This document shows, one piece after another, positions 40,008 through 52,056 of a DNA stretch of 64,000 nt. A program made the position numbers and the translations under genes. Source of the DNA: Capitulum mitella (Eukaryota > Arthropoda > Thecostraca > Pollicipedomorpha > Pollicipedidae); the NCBI GenBank assembly GCA_030062745.1, contig CP099844.1, positions 24,738,596 through 24,802,595 of the forward strand, in the 5' to 3' direction. The notes under the pieces are model-generated. The model was not told the DNA's origin, searched no databases, and saw only the letters and a list, made by a program, of their open reading frames with translations. Position 1 is the stretch's first letter, and each line of letters starts with the position of its first letter.

Positions 40008-40545
40008 CTCTATTCCCGGCAGGGGGGCTGAATTCGCCCCCCTCGGGTTTTTTCCTTGCCAATTCCAGGCTTTTGGCGCAGTTTCACGAAACTTGGTGAC
40101 TTTTCCTAGCCACTCTTTCTACGTGCCGTGACAAAATTTCAAAATTCTATTTTGCAGAGGGGTAGAGCCAGGCAACGTTTTTAGGAGGTACCTCAGTTCA
40201 TTTTGGCCATGTTGAAGGGAAAAGGAAAATGCCTGCCAAAAACAGCGTTTTTAAGATAGAACTTAAAACTTTATACGGATGAATAGTTAAATAGTTGGGC
40301 AATGTGCAGATGTAATTTTATTTGTCTGAGGTCACTTTACAAAGTCAGGTCAAGGTCAAAAGTCAAAATTTGTTTTTTTGCAATAATTTTTGCTCTGTTT
40401 TTTTTTTTTAATGCCAAACCCGGAATATATATGACGTAAAATGGTTCCCTCTGCTTGTGTATCAAGTTTCAGCTTGATATCAGGTCGGGTCACGGAGCCA
40501 TGACCTAAAATGTCAGTGCGCTTACCCTATATCGCAATAGCCATA
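40008..40545 (+). mobile_element. Truncated TTAA (piggyBac-type) MITE, family A
   Basis: After TTAA (40004-40007), CTCTATTCCCGGCAGGGGGG and about 540 bp align with the left parts of 54423-55632 and 55739-56949. Homology stops at GCAATAGCCATA, directly where the 353-bp repeat starts, so that segment replaced or displaced the right part. Confidence 0.85.
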
Positions 40546-40898
40546 TTTGACCGTGCGTCCTTTATCAATAGGTACTTGATCTGCAGCCTGCAATGGCCAG
40601 GGCCGGCTGAAAAGTTTCGTTCGCATCACTGAGGCGATTATCCTGACAAAATGACTTAACGCAAGGCTTGACGCCGGCGGCAGCCGAGCCCTTGTCGAAT
40701 GCCCGCAAGACGGGGCGACAGTGGAAGGGACAAGAACTGCATGGCCTCAAAGAATCATTCTAAATTTTTACGGTGGCAGCAATTCTCTGTTTCTATAAAA
40801 GCACGCAATGACGTGGTAAAACTGGCGACTCTCGCTTGGATCCGTGGGTGCCTTCTCCGGAGCAGGTGGCTGACATATACCCCATTCCGCGTGCTGAG
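40546..40898 (-). repeat. 353-bp repeat, copy 2 (inverted)
   Basis: Reverse complement of 35426-35778, full length and almost identical. It abuts the broken end of the MITE on its left. Its other flank (CATATTTACGTC) does not match that of copy 1. Confidence 0.9.
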
Positions 40899-41647
40899 CT
40901 CATATTTACGTCATTGTTGTCTCGCGCTTGCGCCTGTTGTCTGCCGGCATGTTTCGGACGACAAAAACGGGCCGGGTGTGGTTTGATGGGTCCGATTTGG
41001 CACTGATTTTCGGGCAGGAGCTCTAGCACTGTGTGGCCGGTGTGATCCTTCACCATTTATTTGGCAATCTGGGTCGTTGGATTAACAAATTAGCACCGTA
41101 ATAAGACGGAGGTTGGGTGTCGGGGAAACGGCTGTTTCGACCTTGAGGCAAATTATGCCCCCTTGGTCTACGGTGCTGCTTCCTAGATGTAAACCCAGTG
41201 ACTTAGACGGAAAACTTTATTATGCCTGTAAACCAAGGACATGCTCAAGGAAAAGCAGCGTTATGCGATAGTCACGGCCGCCAGTGACGGGGGTTTAACC
41301 GTTTTTCGAGTGCTCAACGCAGGAAACAACTGGCATTGTGCTCGCAGCAAAGGCTTGTTTCGACAGAAGCGCCCACATACCACTTTCCATATATTTCAGG
41401 TGAAGCCAGATGACTGCTATGCACCGTGTGTCACGCACCAGCCTCACGTGTGGAACGGCACATTGTGAAGCCTACGTTCGGTGATTCATGCCTGGTTATG
41501 ACACGACGCATTTCTGCGAACGCGGGGGAGCAGGGCGTGAAAGCTTCAGCGTGAGGCTCCATACGACGAACACGTTAAAACAGCCGGATGTGCTCTTTAT
41601 CGGCACGTAGTTCGTGGTTTTTATCTGCTTTTATGAAAATCCGTGGT
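40899..41647. other. 3' flank of the hyaluronidase gene
   Basis: No coding sequence recognised. Minus-strand AATAAA signals lie at 41216-41221 and near 41055. Confidence 0.4.
41216..41221 (-). terminator. Putative poly(A) signal of the hyaluronidase gene
   Basis: AATAAA on the minus strand, about 430 bp downstream of the predicted stop codon at 41648. Confidence 0.35.
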
Positions 41648-44421
41648 TCAGGGAAGGGAATACAGCGAATGGTCTTTTCGTTCATAAACGCTGAGCGTTT
41701 CGTCGACATGCTGCGAACGTCTGCGATATGCCAAACACATTCGAACGTTCGACAGCAGCCGTGTTCTCATGCCACACCCAACCCCACGGGCCGCCTCGTC
41801 CGTGACGGGCCACATGCCGAACACGCCGCGCTCCTCCAGCAGCGCCACCTGCAAATTAAAGCTTTCTCGTCCGGCCGCCAGGAGTCCGGCGAGCAGCCTC
41901 AGCTGGCGCTCGGTGCGGCTCAGCAGCCAGCGAACGAACGGCCCCAGCCGGTAGGTGACGTAGTCATGCAGCTGGTGGCAGAGCTCGGAGGAATTGACGT
42001 TCCTGGAGCTGCCCCAGATGATGAGCCCGGCCGGCTGGCGGGTGGCGACCTGCCCGAGCGTGGCCATCAGATCGCCCGGCGTCAGGTACTCGTTGATCTC
42101 CCTGTGGTAGCCGAACCAGGTGTAGGCGTAGATGGGCCGGCCGCCGGCGCGAGCCGCCAGCCGGTCCGTCTCGTCCAGGATCACCTTCGTCTGGAGGAGG
42201 CGCCGACACGACATCACATTACACGGACGTCACAGTAATGACTGCCGATGGTAGAAACTGGTCTACTAAGTAAAACGCGCCTGAATCATCTACATACAAC
42301 GTGGAGAATCGCCATATCATTAAAAACACACTCATACTGCTGCAAGAAACAGTAATCGTTTTCTTACCTCACCTTAACGTTCTTCTCCCAAGAGGTGTAA
42401 TTATGCTTCAACAGATATAAGGACGGGTAAAGTGCCACGGACGCGTTGTAAATCCACTGCGACCTGAAGTAAAGCGCCACAAAGATCAAATTCGTCAGTG
42501 ATTAATACATAGATGTGCACTGCAGATCGTTGTATCTACCATAACGTTGAACAACAAAGAAGATCGGAGCATTTGTGCGGAAAAGGACGTTTTGAAAAAA
42601 TGGGAGAACACAATACAAGGTATGGCAAAACAGTTCAACGCAATGTAGAGCATTTCAACACAAAGGCAAATTAAACCCACTCGATATGTGCGTTTCGCGT
42701 GGTAGTGTTCTTGCTGCAGTGTGGATGACTACGGAAGCCAAATCGATCCCCCCACTGTAACGCACCAGCACCTTGGTTCCCGTGCACGACTCTCTTGCAG
42801 CTGCGTTAGTGATTGTGTACAAATGAATACAGTGCTGTGGCTACCCGTTGCGACGCTCGATTTTTTCAGGACTTGTTTAACGTTCTGAATCGTGGGACAG
42901 AATAATATGATACAAATAATTGGTATCGGAATGAACAAACTAATTCTTGAAAGAAAAAGTGCGGAAACAAGAGGCCTAGAAAGCTCTTTATACGACTTAC
43001 GTCGGCAGCACATGCCACTTCAGACGACAGAAAATGGATGGAGACCGCTGAAGATTTAAATATTCACTGTATTCCCAGCAAAAGCGACCTTGGCTGAGAC
43101 AGCGGTGCCCTACTTGTTGTTGTCCTCGCTGATGGCTGGGGCGCAGTACTGCACGTGGGGTTTGTAGTTCTTGCAGTAGGGATAGTGGTAGTATCCCCAG
43201 AGAGCCTTCGGGCGAACCTCTCGGGCGACCAGCAGCGTTTTCTCCAAGAAGGGCCGACTGGCGTTCTCGAACAGATCATCCGCCTTCCAAGAGGAGTGGA
43301 GACCGGTGAGCGAGCAGCGAGGAGATGAGCGCCAGAATAAGCACCAGAGGCAAGACTGGTGGAGTCGTGTTCGAAGATATTTTGTTGACGTGACGAATCC
43401 TTTTTTGTCCAGCTATTCGTGCAGCCTCCTGGCCGCACGTGACCAACCCACAGAGCTCCGAGCTCTCTCGTTCTCTTCATCCAAACGCACTCGAATGAAC
43501 TGATCGGAAACGGGACAATTCGAGCAGAGCCCTGCTATCTGTATACGACGATCGCCGTTCTTGTACTTAGGGAGTTCGATGAAACAAACCTGATTTATCA
43601 CAACCATCCATCACTTCACCCATCTAAATCTGTTGTATCTTTTAACATGTTGTTAGACTCTTCTGCAGGGTAAAAGAGACTTAAATGGTATTATGCATTT
43701 GGAACAGATAATATAGCGCACAGAGACTTACGGTGAGATTTGTTGAGCTTGTTGGCAGGACACCTAGTTTTGTTTGAAGTCGGTAGTAGTCTGCAGATAT
43801 CTTTCTGTACTTCAGAACGCCGCTGCTTCTCAGAGTAGTTTGCCATTCTTCAAAATCTATCACAGCTGGTCCTACGAAAAAAGAGGGTACTTTAAGATGT
43901 TCAAAGCAAACCGCCGAAAACTGTCAGGTAAATGCGGGCATTCAGGGTAAAGCAGACTGTGGCATGGAGCGTCGGTTCGAGTGATGAATAAATTTCTGAT
44001 GAGCGTAATTAAAAGAAAAAATAATGGCATTTTACGTATTTTCATTAATCTGTTGCGTCATTACCTGATGCACAAATGACGTCTTTACATCTACATTTGT
44101 TTGACAGCAAAATTCCCAGAGCCCTGTCGGGGTCAGGATTCCCCCTTGAAGCCCGCCTTCGGCATGGGCTCCTGTTATAACTACATATATTTTGTACGCA
44201 CAGCCAAACTACAAAGGGCTAACCAGCACTACGAAAACCAGAACAGGGGCGTCGATTCCTGTAAATGACTGGGTGGGCCGAGCTGAGGGTCCGACAACCT
44301 AACCTCCCCCATATGTGGGTTTCCCTATGAATTTAGCCCACTTTATTTTGGCCAACGGAAATGTACAGTTTTTTGTTACTATTTATCAAATGAAAAATTG
44401 CATTTATCCCCATGTATACCG

Positions 44422-44486
<65 letters not shown>

Positions 44487-46525
44487 TATTGATATATATA
44501 TAGAAAACAGAAAGACAGACAGATACATCTCATTTGACTTTATTCTTTACTTTCTGCCCATCTCATCTATTGTGGCGGTATTTTTCGTTATTATTACTCA
44601 GTTCCTTTTATAACCGGCAGAAAATATTGGGTGGGCCCAATCAACAATGGGTGGCCCGGGGTCCTCTCAAAAGAATACAAATCGACACCCCTGAGCCAGA
44701 ACGTACAGATCACAAGTAGTGTCTTTCCAATGACCACACCATCACATTTCATTCCCCCCCACAAACACACACACATACCCAAGCACAAACAGTTGAAATC
44801 TCCGTCCGGAGTTACCATTGTTTACGCTTTTCACTCCCATCTGAGGCTAATGACCTCAACCCTTCAACCGCCTTGCTCGGTTCAAAATTACTGGCCATAT
44901 CGAAAGCCGCCGAACAACAAGCCGAGTGGTAGGTGACGAGGCGGAACGCCGGGAAGAGCGAGGGCGAAAATCACCAACACGACGGGAGCTTAACACTGTG
45001 ACGGTGCTGATGTGACGCTCTGACGGCGCTGACGTGACGCTGCGACGGGGCTGACGTGACCCCACTTGTGGTTGTAGTAGGGCTTTGCAATCACAATGGT
45101 TTCGTTTTAGTACGACGGTGGTCAGTCATAGACAAGTTGGTTATACCGCGAAGGTAGGAACGTTGTTTGGTGACGATCGCATCGTTTTTTTCTGGAAACT
45201 CTGCATTGTTCCACCATCTTGGTTGTCATGTCATGATGTATCGTAGGCGTCTCTAGCTACAGCACAGACGACGGCACAGCGCGATATGGGAGTCACATAG
45301 TCGCCTCCTGGTCCTCAGACAGAACCGTGGTCCTCAGACGGGACCGTGGTCTTCAGACGGGACCGTGGTCTTCAAACGGGACTGTGGTCCTCAGACAGAG
45401 CTGTAGTCCTCAGACGGGAGACCGTGCTCCTCAGACGGGAGACCGTGCTCCTCGGACAGGAACGTGGTCCTCAGACGGGAGGCTGTGGTCCTCAAACGGG
45501 AGGCTGTGTTACACAGACAGGACCACGGTCAACGTGACCATGGTCCTCAGACCGCTTAATTCTCGGAACACAGGCCGTCCCGCGCCAGCCGGACTGGGAC
45601 GGACCGCGACGGCGGGAAAGCGGTACCAGGGCCTCCACCTCCGAGACAGCCGGGACTCCATTCGGGAGCATGCCGATGCCTCTCGGGCAAGGCTCGACTC
45701 GGCGTCGTCGACTTGTTCCGATGACGTAGACACGAAAATTCGCGGGAGAGGCGGCGACGGTTACGACGGAGGCAGGTCGACACGCCGGTAAACAAACCAG
45801 CAAAGTCGCGTCGACGCAAACCTACGCAAATCCCTTTGCGGCATGGATAACAAGCGACAGATACACCATACGTAAAAAGCACTCCTGCTCAGCTACCTCA
45901 GCTGTTACTTCAACACTGATCGCCCGAGCTAGAGACTCACAGCGCAACTCCCCTCAGCTTAAGCCCTAACAGCGTAACTTAAACGGGCTAAGGTAAGCGT
46001 CTAGCAGTGCAATTCGTCTGTGCAGGTAGCCTAGGAATGATCAACGTCAAGCCTTACCCGAATAATCCTCAGAGATGTTATTCTCTATATCGCGCCGCAG
46101 GTGAAAAAGGTGCTTCTCCAGGCTGCCGCGCTGGGGTATCCCTCCGTTCACCTCCTTGCCAGACTGAAGCACTTGCGGGAACAAGCCGGGGTTGTACAGG
46201 ATGTTGAATCGGTCGCCCTTGAAGCGGTCTCCGCTGTTCTGAATTATCCCGAACTCGGACAGATTGAATCTGATGTTGGGTGGACACTGAAACGGATTAA
46301 GCGGGGTTTCAGCTCGGTTTCAAATCGCGTGTCAGCTAGGTTGGCAGCCAGGGGCGTCGATTTCTGTAAATGATTGGGGGGCCGAGCCGAGGGCCCGACA
46401 ACCTAACCTTCCTCCAAATGTGGGTTTCTCGTCAGATTTAGCCCACTTAATTTTGGGCAAAGGAAATCTCTAAGTTTCTGTTACTATGTATAAAAGAATA
46501 ACTGCATTTATCCTTATGTATGTAG

Positions 46526-46577
<52 letters not shown>

Positions 46578-47722
46578 ATATGAAACATAGAAAGATAGAT
46601 ACATTGATTTAGACGTTATTCTTTACTTTCTGCCTTATCTACTGCAGCCGTTCTTTTCCTTATTACTCATTTCCCTTTAAAGCCGGCAAAAAATGTTGAT
46701 GGGGCCCAAATCTTCATGAAGGAGGCCAAATCAACATTGGGTAGGCCATGGCACTCTCAAAAGAATGCAAATCGACACCACTATTTACAGCATGATTTAG
46801 ACTTTCGGTGATCCATTCAGCTTCTTTTCTTTGTTTTCTGCGCAGAAGACAACATGATGGCTGGAAACGTTAGCGGAGACGTTGTCTGCGACGAAAATGA
46901 AATCGTGACGACAGTTGTCATCGCAAGGAAGTCTACTACCATGGTGGTTTGAACATACACTTTGACGTCATAAATGCCTCAAAGTCGCCATATATGGTTG
47001 GAATTTGCAGTCTTCCGAGTGCTCGGGGATCCACAAAGCTGAAGCCGGCACATACGAATGTTCTCGGTTTCTTTTTTGTTAATTATATAAAATGTTTATT
47101 TGAAAGGCGCAGTGCTGGTCAGATCCAAGGGGAATTTGTCAAAGTAAAGTTGTCCTAATAATGTTGACTGAATCTCTTAGGCCTTGGCTGAAATTTCCAA
47201 GCACCTGTGCGACAGAGCCATTGAGCACCCACAACATTTTCTTTTGGCCCCGTCCCTGCTTTAATATGCATTGGTAGACATCGGGAGATTTGAACCTACA
47301 AACTTAGCTTGCATGTTTCAAACAAATGTACATAAACACCATCAAAACCAGGCAACAGGTCGCTGCGAGTCAATAAATCTGCCTGTTAAAGGCTATTTCT
47401 TCCTATAAAAAGATGACAGCCGTGTTACGAGCTTTCTGAATGCATTATGTAGTGCGCAAAAGCACAATGAATGTGCGAATATCGGAAGCAACGTGATTCA
47501 AACAACGCAACACCCTGTCGCTCGACGGCCGGGGACCCAGTTTTGCAGACGTGTGTTGTTCGGCCTAACCCGTTCACGAATGTCAACCCTTTGACGTGAA
47601 CGCGTCATCGCTTCCTCGGTCCTCGCCCTTCTCACCTTAACAGTCGGCACGTTCCAGAAGACATCCATGCCGCCGACGAACGTCGCAGCCATCACCAAGC
47701 TGACTTCCAGCAGCCACCCCAT
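41648..47722 (-). CDS. Hyaluronidase (glycosyl hydrolase family 56), six exons
   Basis: Family enzymes hydrolyse beta-1,4 hexosaminidic bonds in hyaluronan or chondroitin and are secreted or lysosomal. Exons 5' to 3': 47722-47636, 46286-46058, 43871-43732, 43283-43114, 42463-42373, 42190-41648; all GT-AG with consistent phases; about 419 residues. Visible: a hydrophobic signal segment ([15 protein letters not shown]), VFWNVPT (21-27), [25 protein letters not shown], catalytic VIDFEEW (Asp111, Glu113 of the precursor), [26 protein letters not shown] and [17 protein letters not shown] and NLS sites fit a glycoprotein. No EGF-like C-terminal domain is evident; the last about 70 residues are not family-like, so the 3' end could differ (a GT follows FNLQ at about 41848). 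Introns host MITEs and minisatellites. Confidence 0.93.
44244..44693 (+). mobile_element. 450-bp hAT-type MITE in hyaluronidase intron 2
   Basis: Ends CAGGGGCGTCGATT and AATCGACACCCCTG form terminal inverted repeats. 8-bp target duplicates AACCAGAA (44236-44243) and AGCCAGAA (44694-44701) differ at one base. A (TA)n tract occupies 44424-44502. Non-coding. Confidence 0.85.
44985..45060 (+). repeat. Short TGACGTGACGCTGCGACGG-type repeat
   Basis: Three imperfect units of about 25 bp in hyaluronidase intron 2, each containing TGA(C/T)GTGAC. No function claimed. Confidence 0.5.
45310..45555 (+). repeat. 19/21-bp minisatellite GGTCCTCAGACGGGACCGT
   Basis: About eleven units of 19 or 21 bp in hyaluronidase intron 2; the longer units carry an extra GA or GG after GGGA. 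The array decays after 45505. Confidence 0.85.
46349..46783 (+). mobile_element. 435-bp hAT-type MITE in hyaluronidase intron 1
   Basis: CAGGGGCGTCGATTT and AAATCGACACCACTA ends; 8-bp flanks TTGGCAGC and TTTACAGC share six bases. Same family as 44244-44693. The TA/TG tract lies at 46528-46582. Confidence 0.82.
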
Positions 47723-47905
47723 GGCGCCGTCGTGAGGTATCGGGAATCGACCAAGACGTTCTCTGTCGCGCAGTGGAGCGGTAGCGGGGCAGCCGGGGTT
47801 GCCCTAACCTTCGGTCGGCAGACGGGACACCACTGACCGCACCGGACCCGCGGCACGGACGAGGAAAGGGCTGAGCGTGGGCCCGGCCAGCCCGCGGGGT
47901 GCGTC

Positions 47906-47987
47906 CTCTGATTGGTCGGTGACACGCCGCCGGGCAGGACCGGCGGCTCTGATTGGTCGGTGACACGCCGCCGGGCAGGAGCGGCGG
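47906..47987 (-). promoter_or_regulatory. 41-bp tandem duplication with CCAAT boxes upstream of hyaluronidase
   Basis: Two adjacent copies of a 41-bp GC-rich unit. Each contains ATTGG (47911-47915, 47952-47956), that is CCAAT on the gene's strand, about 190-235 bp upstream of the ATG. Position and motif suggest a duplicated promoter module; activity is inferred. Confidence 0.5.
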
Positions 47988-48827
47988 CTGGCGCTGCGCC
48001 GAGCGGGGATCGAACTCCTCGTCATCGAGCACGCGACCACTGACGCCCGACGAGACACACGACGTGACACAAGACTGCGACACTAACAGGCAAACCTGCC
48101 TGGTGCGCATGGCTGGGCACTGGTCCGTTACTCCGTTACTCCATTACTAACGAAGTTACTTTTTTTAGTAACGGAGTAACGGACCCGTTACTTTTATTTT
48201 ACTGTAACGGACTGAGTAACGGAAGTTACTTTTGCGTTCCGTTACTCCGTTACTTTTTGGTCCGTTAATCCGTTACTCCGTTACTTTTTAAACTCCTTAC
48301 AGACACCGCCCGGCTTTATTTGCATCGGCACACCCATTGGCTACTTGAATAGCCAACACCCAATAGCGTGCGGCGATACAAGCGCGGCTGGGCGCGCACT
48401 CAGCTGACAATCGCGGAGTAGACTTGTTGACAATATTCGTCAGCTGATAAACGTTGACGGCAAGCTGGCGGCAATGGTTCAGTATAAAGGCCAGTTGACT
48501 TTGGTCTCTTTTGGGACAAAAGTATTGAATTATGCGTAAGTTTGATATGACTTAAAATGATAAATTAACCAGTCGTCATTTTTCAGGCTAAAAGATATCA
48601 AAGTTATTGTCATTTATATTGGAACAGCCAGATGACGGCAGTTTTCAATGTTGTCTCAAATTAGTCACGGATTGCTTACCACCGCCACACGGTTCCCCGC
48701 CAAGATCACTCAAGGCTGTTGAGCACATGATTACTGCCGCCATGGCCTTGGATCTGTGATGTCCATGGGGTGATGGAGTGGTGATTAATTCTTGACTGGC
48801 CTGAAATTTTAACTACCTGACACTAAA

Positions 48828-49103
48828 ATGTCCCATGAAGGCGTCTTTACGCAGCCACTGGGGGCCGAAAACCTTGACTCCGAGTCCGACGGTGCCTCAG
48901 CTTCGGAGGCAGAGGACGAGCCCGGTCTGGGTCACCCATGGCCACATCTAGAAACGTACTTTGAGTTTAAGGAGGAGGGGAAAAACGTCATTTTTACGTA
49001 TGTCCTGTGCCGACCGAAAGAGGTTATAATCAAGGGTCACAAGAGTAGCCTTTCAAACCTAAAGGCATATATCAAGAGGAAGCATTATTTACGGTATTTC
49101 CAG
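48828..49103 (+). pseudogene. BED-finger-like first exon of a hAT transposase (remnant)
   Basis: 92 codons from ATG to a CAG/GTGAGA donor. After an acidic leader, it has HPWPHLETYFEF, then SNLKAYIKRKH, resembling the second half of a BED zinc finger (Ser-Asn-Leu-Lys ... Lys-His). Only one Cys (VLCRPKE) remains of the usual Cys pair. No downstream catalytic exon with hAT motifs was found before 51785, so it is a leftover, or a captured DNA-binding exon. Confidence 0.5.
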
Positions 49104-49225
49104 GTGAGAACAGAATGTGCACAATAAGTTGTCAGTAGTGAAGCATAATTATGAAGCTTGTCGACTATTGCTTGGACTATTTGCCTTAACGATATTCTCT
49201 GCAGGCAGTGAGATTCACATTCCCC

Positions 49226-49786
49226 TGGGGGGGGGGGCAGATCTGCGGTAATCTACCTTTCGGCCGACGCTTACGCGTAATTTTTGGAGACGCGGAAGTG
49301 GCAACACAAGTTGTGTGAACAAGTTAGCCCATTCAGGTATTTTTCTAAGCACTGGCCCCTACTGGATGTGTAAACTGACTTGGTTAGGTAACTCTTGAAT
49401 TTTGATTCAGTTGACACATGTTTGCCTTCAGCCGATATGAGCTAACCAAACCAAAAAACAGGCAAATTGAACCTGACGAAAAATTAGTTTTACATGCCCA
49501 TCTAGGGCAATCCCTGCAACCATACAGTAGGTTTTAGGTTAGGTTAGGTTAAATCATTTTTAACTTGGAGGACAGGCTACATTGTCCATGCGACTCGAGT
49601 TACCACTCCTGCGTTCCCGAAAAAAATATAAACTGGCCGAAACACCTTTCGGCTGACACATTATTTTTTGTAGACGCAGAAGTGAGGACCCAAACTCAAA
49701 CATGATATGAGCCGTTGCCACTTTTGCACTTTCGAAAAATATGCATTGGCCGAAAGGTGAAGATTACCAATTCTGCCACCTCCCCT
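49226..49786. mobile_element. Possible nested foldback element inside the hAT
   Basis: GGTAATCTACCTTTCGGCC (about 49247-49265) and GGCCGAAAGGTGAAGATTACC (49748 on) are imperfect inverted repeats extended by G/C-rich runs at both ends. About 560 bp, non-coding; no target duplication determined. Confidence 0.4.
49534..49551 (+). repeat. Short (TTAGG)n tract
   Basis: Three full TTAGG units plus TTA: the arthropod telomere unit, but only 18 bp long and inside a transposon. Confidence 0.7.
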
Positions 49787-52056
49787 CCCGCCCTTCCAGA
49801 GATCTCGAGATGCATTCGTCCAATGTTGATGGGATGAATGCCATTTAATATGTCTCAACGAGATCTCCAATTCCGGACCCCAAAAATTCAAAAATTTCGA
49901 AAATAGGGCGTGGGGGCAAACAAACTCCAAAATTTGGGGATTTTTGGAAGGTCACTGCGGCCGTGTTTACCAACCAATTTTCATGGGAATGACACGGTTC
50001 AGCTTGGAATGTCCAAGTCTTTTATATACCGAAAGCTGAAATTTAAAATAGAAAACCATAGGCAGTTCCAGGGAGGGCAAGAAGGGTGATTTTTGAAATA
50101 AGAAATTTCCTTTGTTTTTGTTTGTTTTGGATGATATAAACATCAGATGTACAACTAGCAAGCGAGTTTAAGTTTATATGTAGCACAGAGGTGGATCCAG
50201 GTAAACAAAATTGGGAGGGCACCATAAGCACAATAGTGTGCTCCCCCATTTTTTCAGTATCTGGGTGTGCGTTCGCCTAAAAATGTGTGTGCATACGCAT
50301 TGTTTAGGATGTGTATGACTATATAAATGAGTCGGTGATCTTTATTTCTACTCAGAATGTCACGATAGTGAACCGCACAACTTTGCAGCTTCACGCACAG
50401 CACATTACCGCCGAAAACGGGGGCTTGGAACCGCCTCTGCGGGACCGATTTTTTTAAATGTTGACAAAACACTTATGTATCAGTTCCATGAAATGCCAGA
50501 AAATCTTGTGGCGCTGCGGCAAACAGTGTGGGAGCGACAAGCAAAAAGACACGGGTAGCAGAATCTGTCCCCCCCACGGGGAATAGGATTAAATGAAGTG
50601 TTTTTAACCCGTCTCCGGCCGGGCTCAGAATGCCCTTTGCCCGGCCGGAGGGGGAGCGCGGATTTCCGCACCTCCCAGGATCTCGGCTCCCATATATCGC
50701 ACGGAAAAAAGGAAAACACCGGCGGAAAGGTTTTGTCAAACCGAGACGAAAACATTCAAGAGTTTTGACCTCAGATCAATTCTGAGGCCACCAGACGCCA
50801 TAAAAGGTCAAAACACGTCCTTGGAATTAGGTAAATAGACACAATACCTTGTCCCTGAAAAGCTGAACTTAAGCGACATATACTGAACCGTAAGACAATA
50901 GCGAGTTCATTGATATCAATTTTGGCCTTTCACAGGGGTCAGGTCAGGTAACGTCATCGTTCCAAAATGTTCCACTTGTGAACGGCTAACATCCTCCGTT
51001 GCATCTTACTTATGACCATGTTTTTATAGCTAATTTGTCTTTTCAAGGGTGCTGAAGAAGTACTAAAGCACCTTTTTTTAGTCTTTTATTTCACAATAAT
51101 AAAATCCATATCAGTCATGTTTTTTTTGAGTCCTGCGTCGTTTGGTATTAAAAAAACGTCAGGGGTATCAGGAATCTTACCTCCACGCACGCGCTCGTAC
51201 ACAAACTAATACACACACATAATTTCAAAACAAAACAAGAAGTTCGCGAGACCGAAACGAGCTCTGAACGGAGACCATTATGTTCAGGGCGGATACTTCG
51301 AGAGGCATTGTTGATCAAACCCAGTCGATAGATGTCCGCTGTTTGCCGCATTTTGCATGCGTCCGCTCCAGCGCCGGTTGTTCCCGCTCCGTCGGCGCCG
51401 CGGGCAATGAACAGGAATTCGTTGGTTTGAACATTGTGGCTAACACAGTGGTAGAATACCCGCCGCGGCTGTTGTCCCGGCGCCGCCGACTCTACAACGG
51501 CTGGTGAGGGCAGTGGGCAGCTAGCGGAGTGTTTTGGGTAAGCGCTTTTTGTTTCTTCCCTTTGTATATGGAATGCGTTTTACAACCACAAAGCAGCATA
51601 AAAGACTTAAAACCCGCGTTCGCTTGGTTTTCACTGCATTTAAAAAGTAACGGAATAACGGAGTAACGGTAACTTCCGTTACTTTTAAGGCAGAGTAACG
51701 GAGTAACGAGTAACGGACTGGCTTTTTTGAGTAAGGGAGTAACGAGTAACGAAGTTACATTTTTTAGTAACGATGCCCACCTATGCTCGTGCGTCGTTAA
51801 AAAAAAGACGGAAAACAAACAAATGAGCACGTGTCCAGACGGCCGACCGCCGCCTGACGAGGCACACGACTGGACACCAGACTAGTCGACTTCCGACTGC
51901 GATGCTGATGGTCAGTCCTGACTGGTACGTCGAAGAGAAGCCAGGAAACAAATGAGCACGCGACGGCTCAGTTTTGAGCTCTGTGAGGAGCGTTACTCTT
52001 TGAACTTTTGGGAGCAGCTTGTACCTCATTTGAAAGGTCGCCAATCGATAGAGTGA

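Larger units (their letters stand above)
48108..51785. mobile_element. 3.7-kb non-autonomous hAT element
   Basis: Ends CATGGCTGGGCA and, in reverse complement, CATAGGTGGGCA. Target duplicates CTGGTGCG (48100-48107) and CTCGTGCG (51786-51793) differ at one base. Both subterminal regions consist of many GTTACTCCGTTACT / AGTAACGGAGTAACG units, the usual setting for transposase binding sites in hAT elements. The only transposase-like piece is a short first exon (48828-49103); the catalytic part is absent. Other repeats appear nested inside. Confidence 0.85.

Noticed and set aside
50186-50439. Possible MITE with CAGAGGTGGATCCA and CAGAGGCGGTTCCA ends
   Set aside because: Ends are similar, but the 8 bp on each side do not match, so element limits are not supported.
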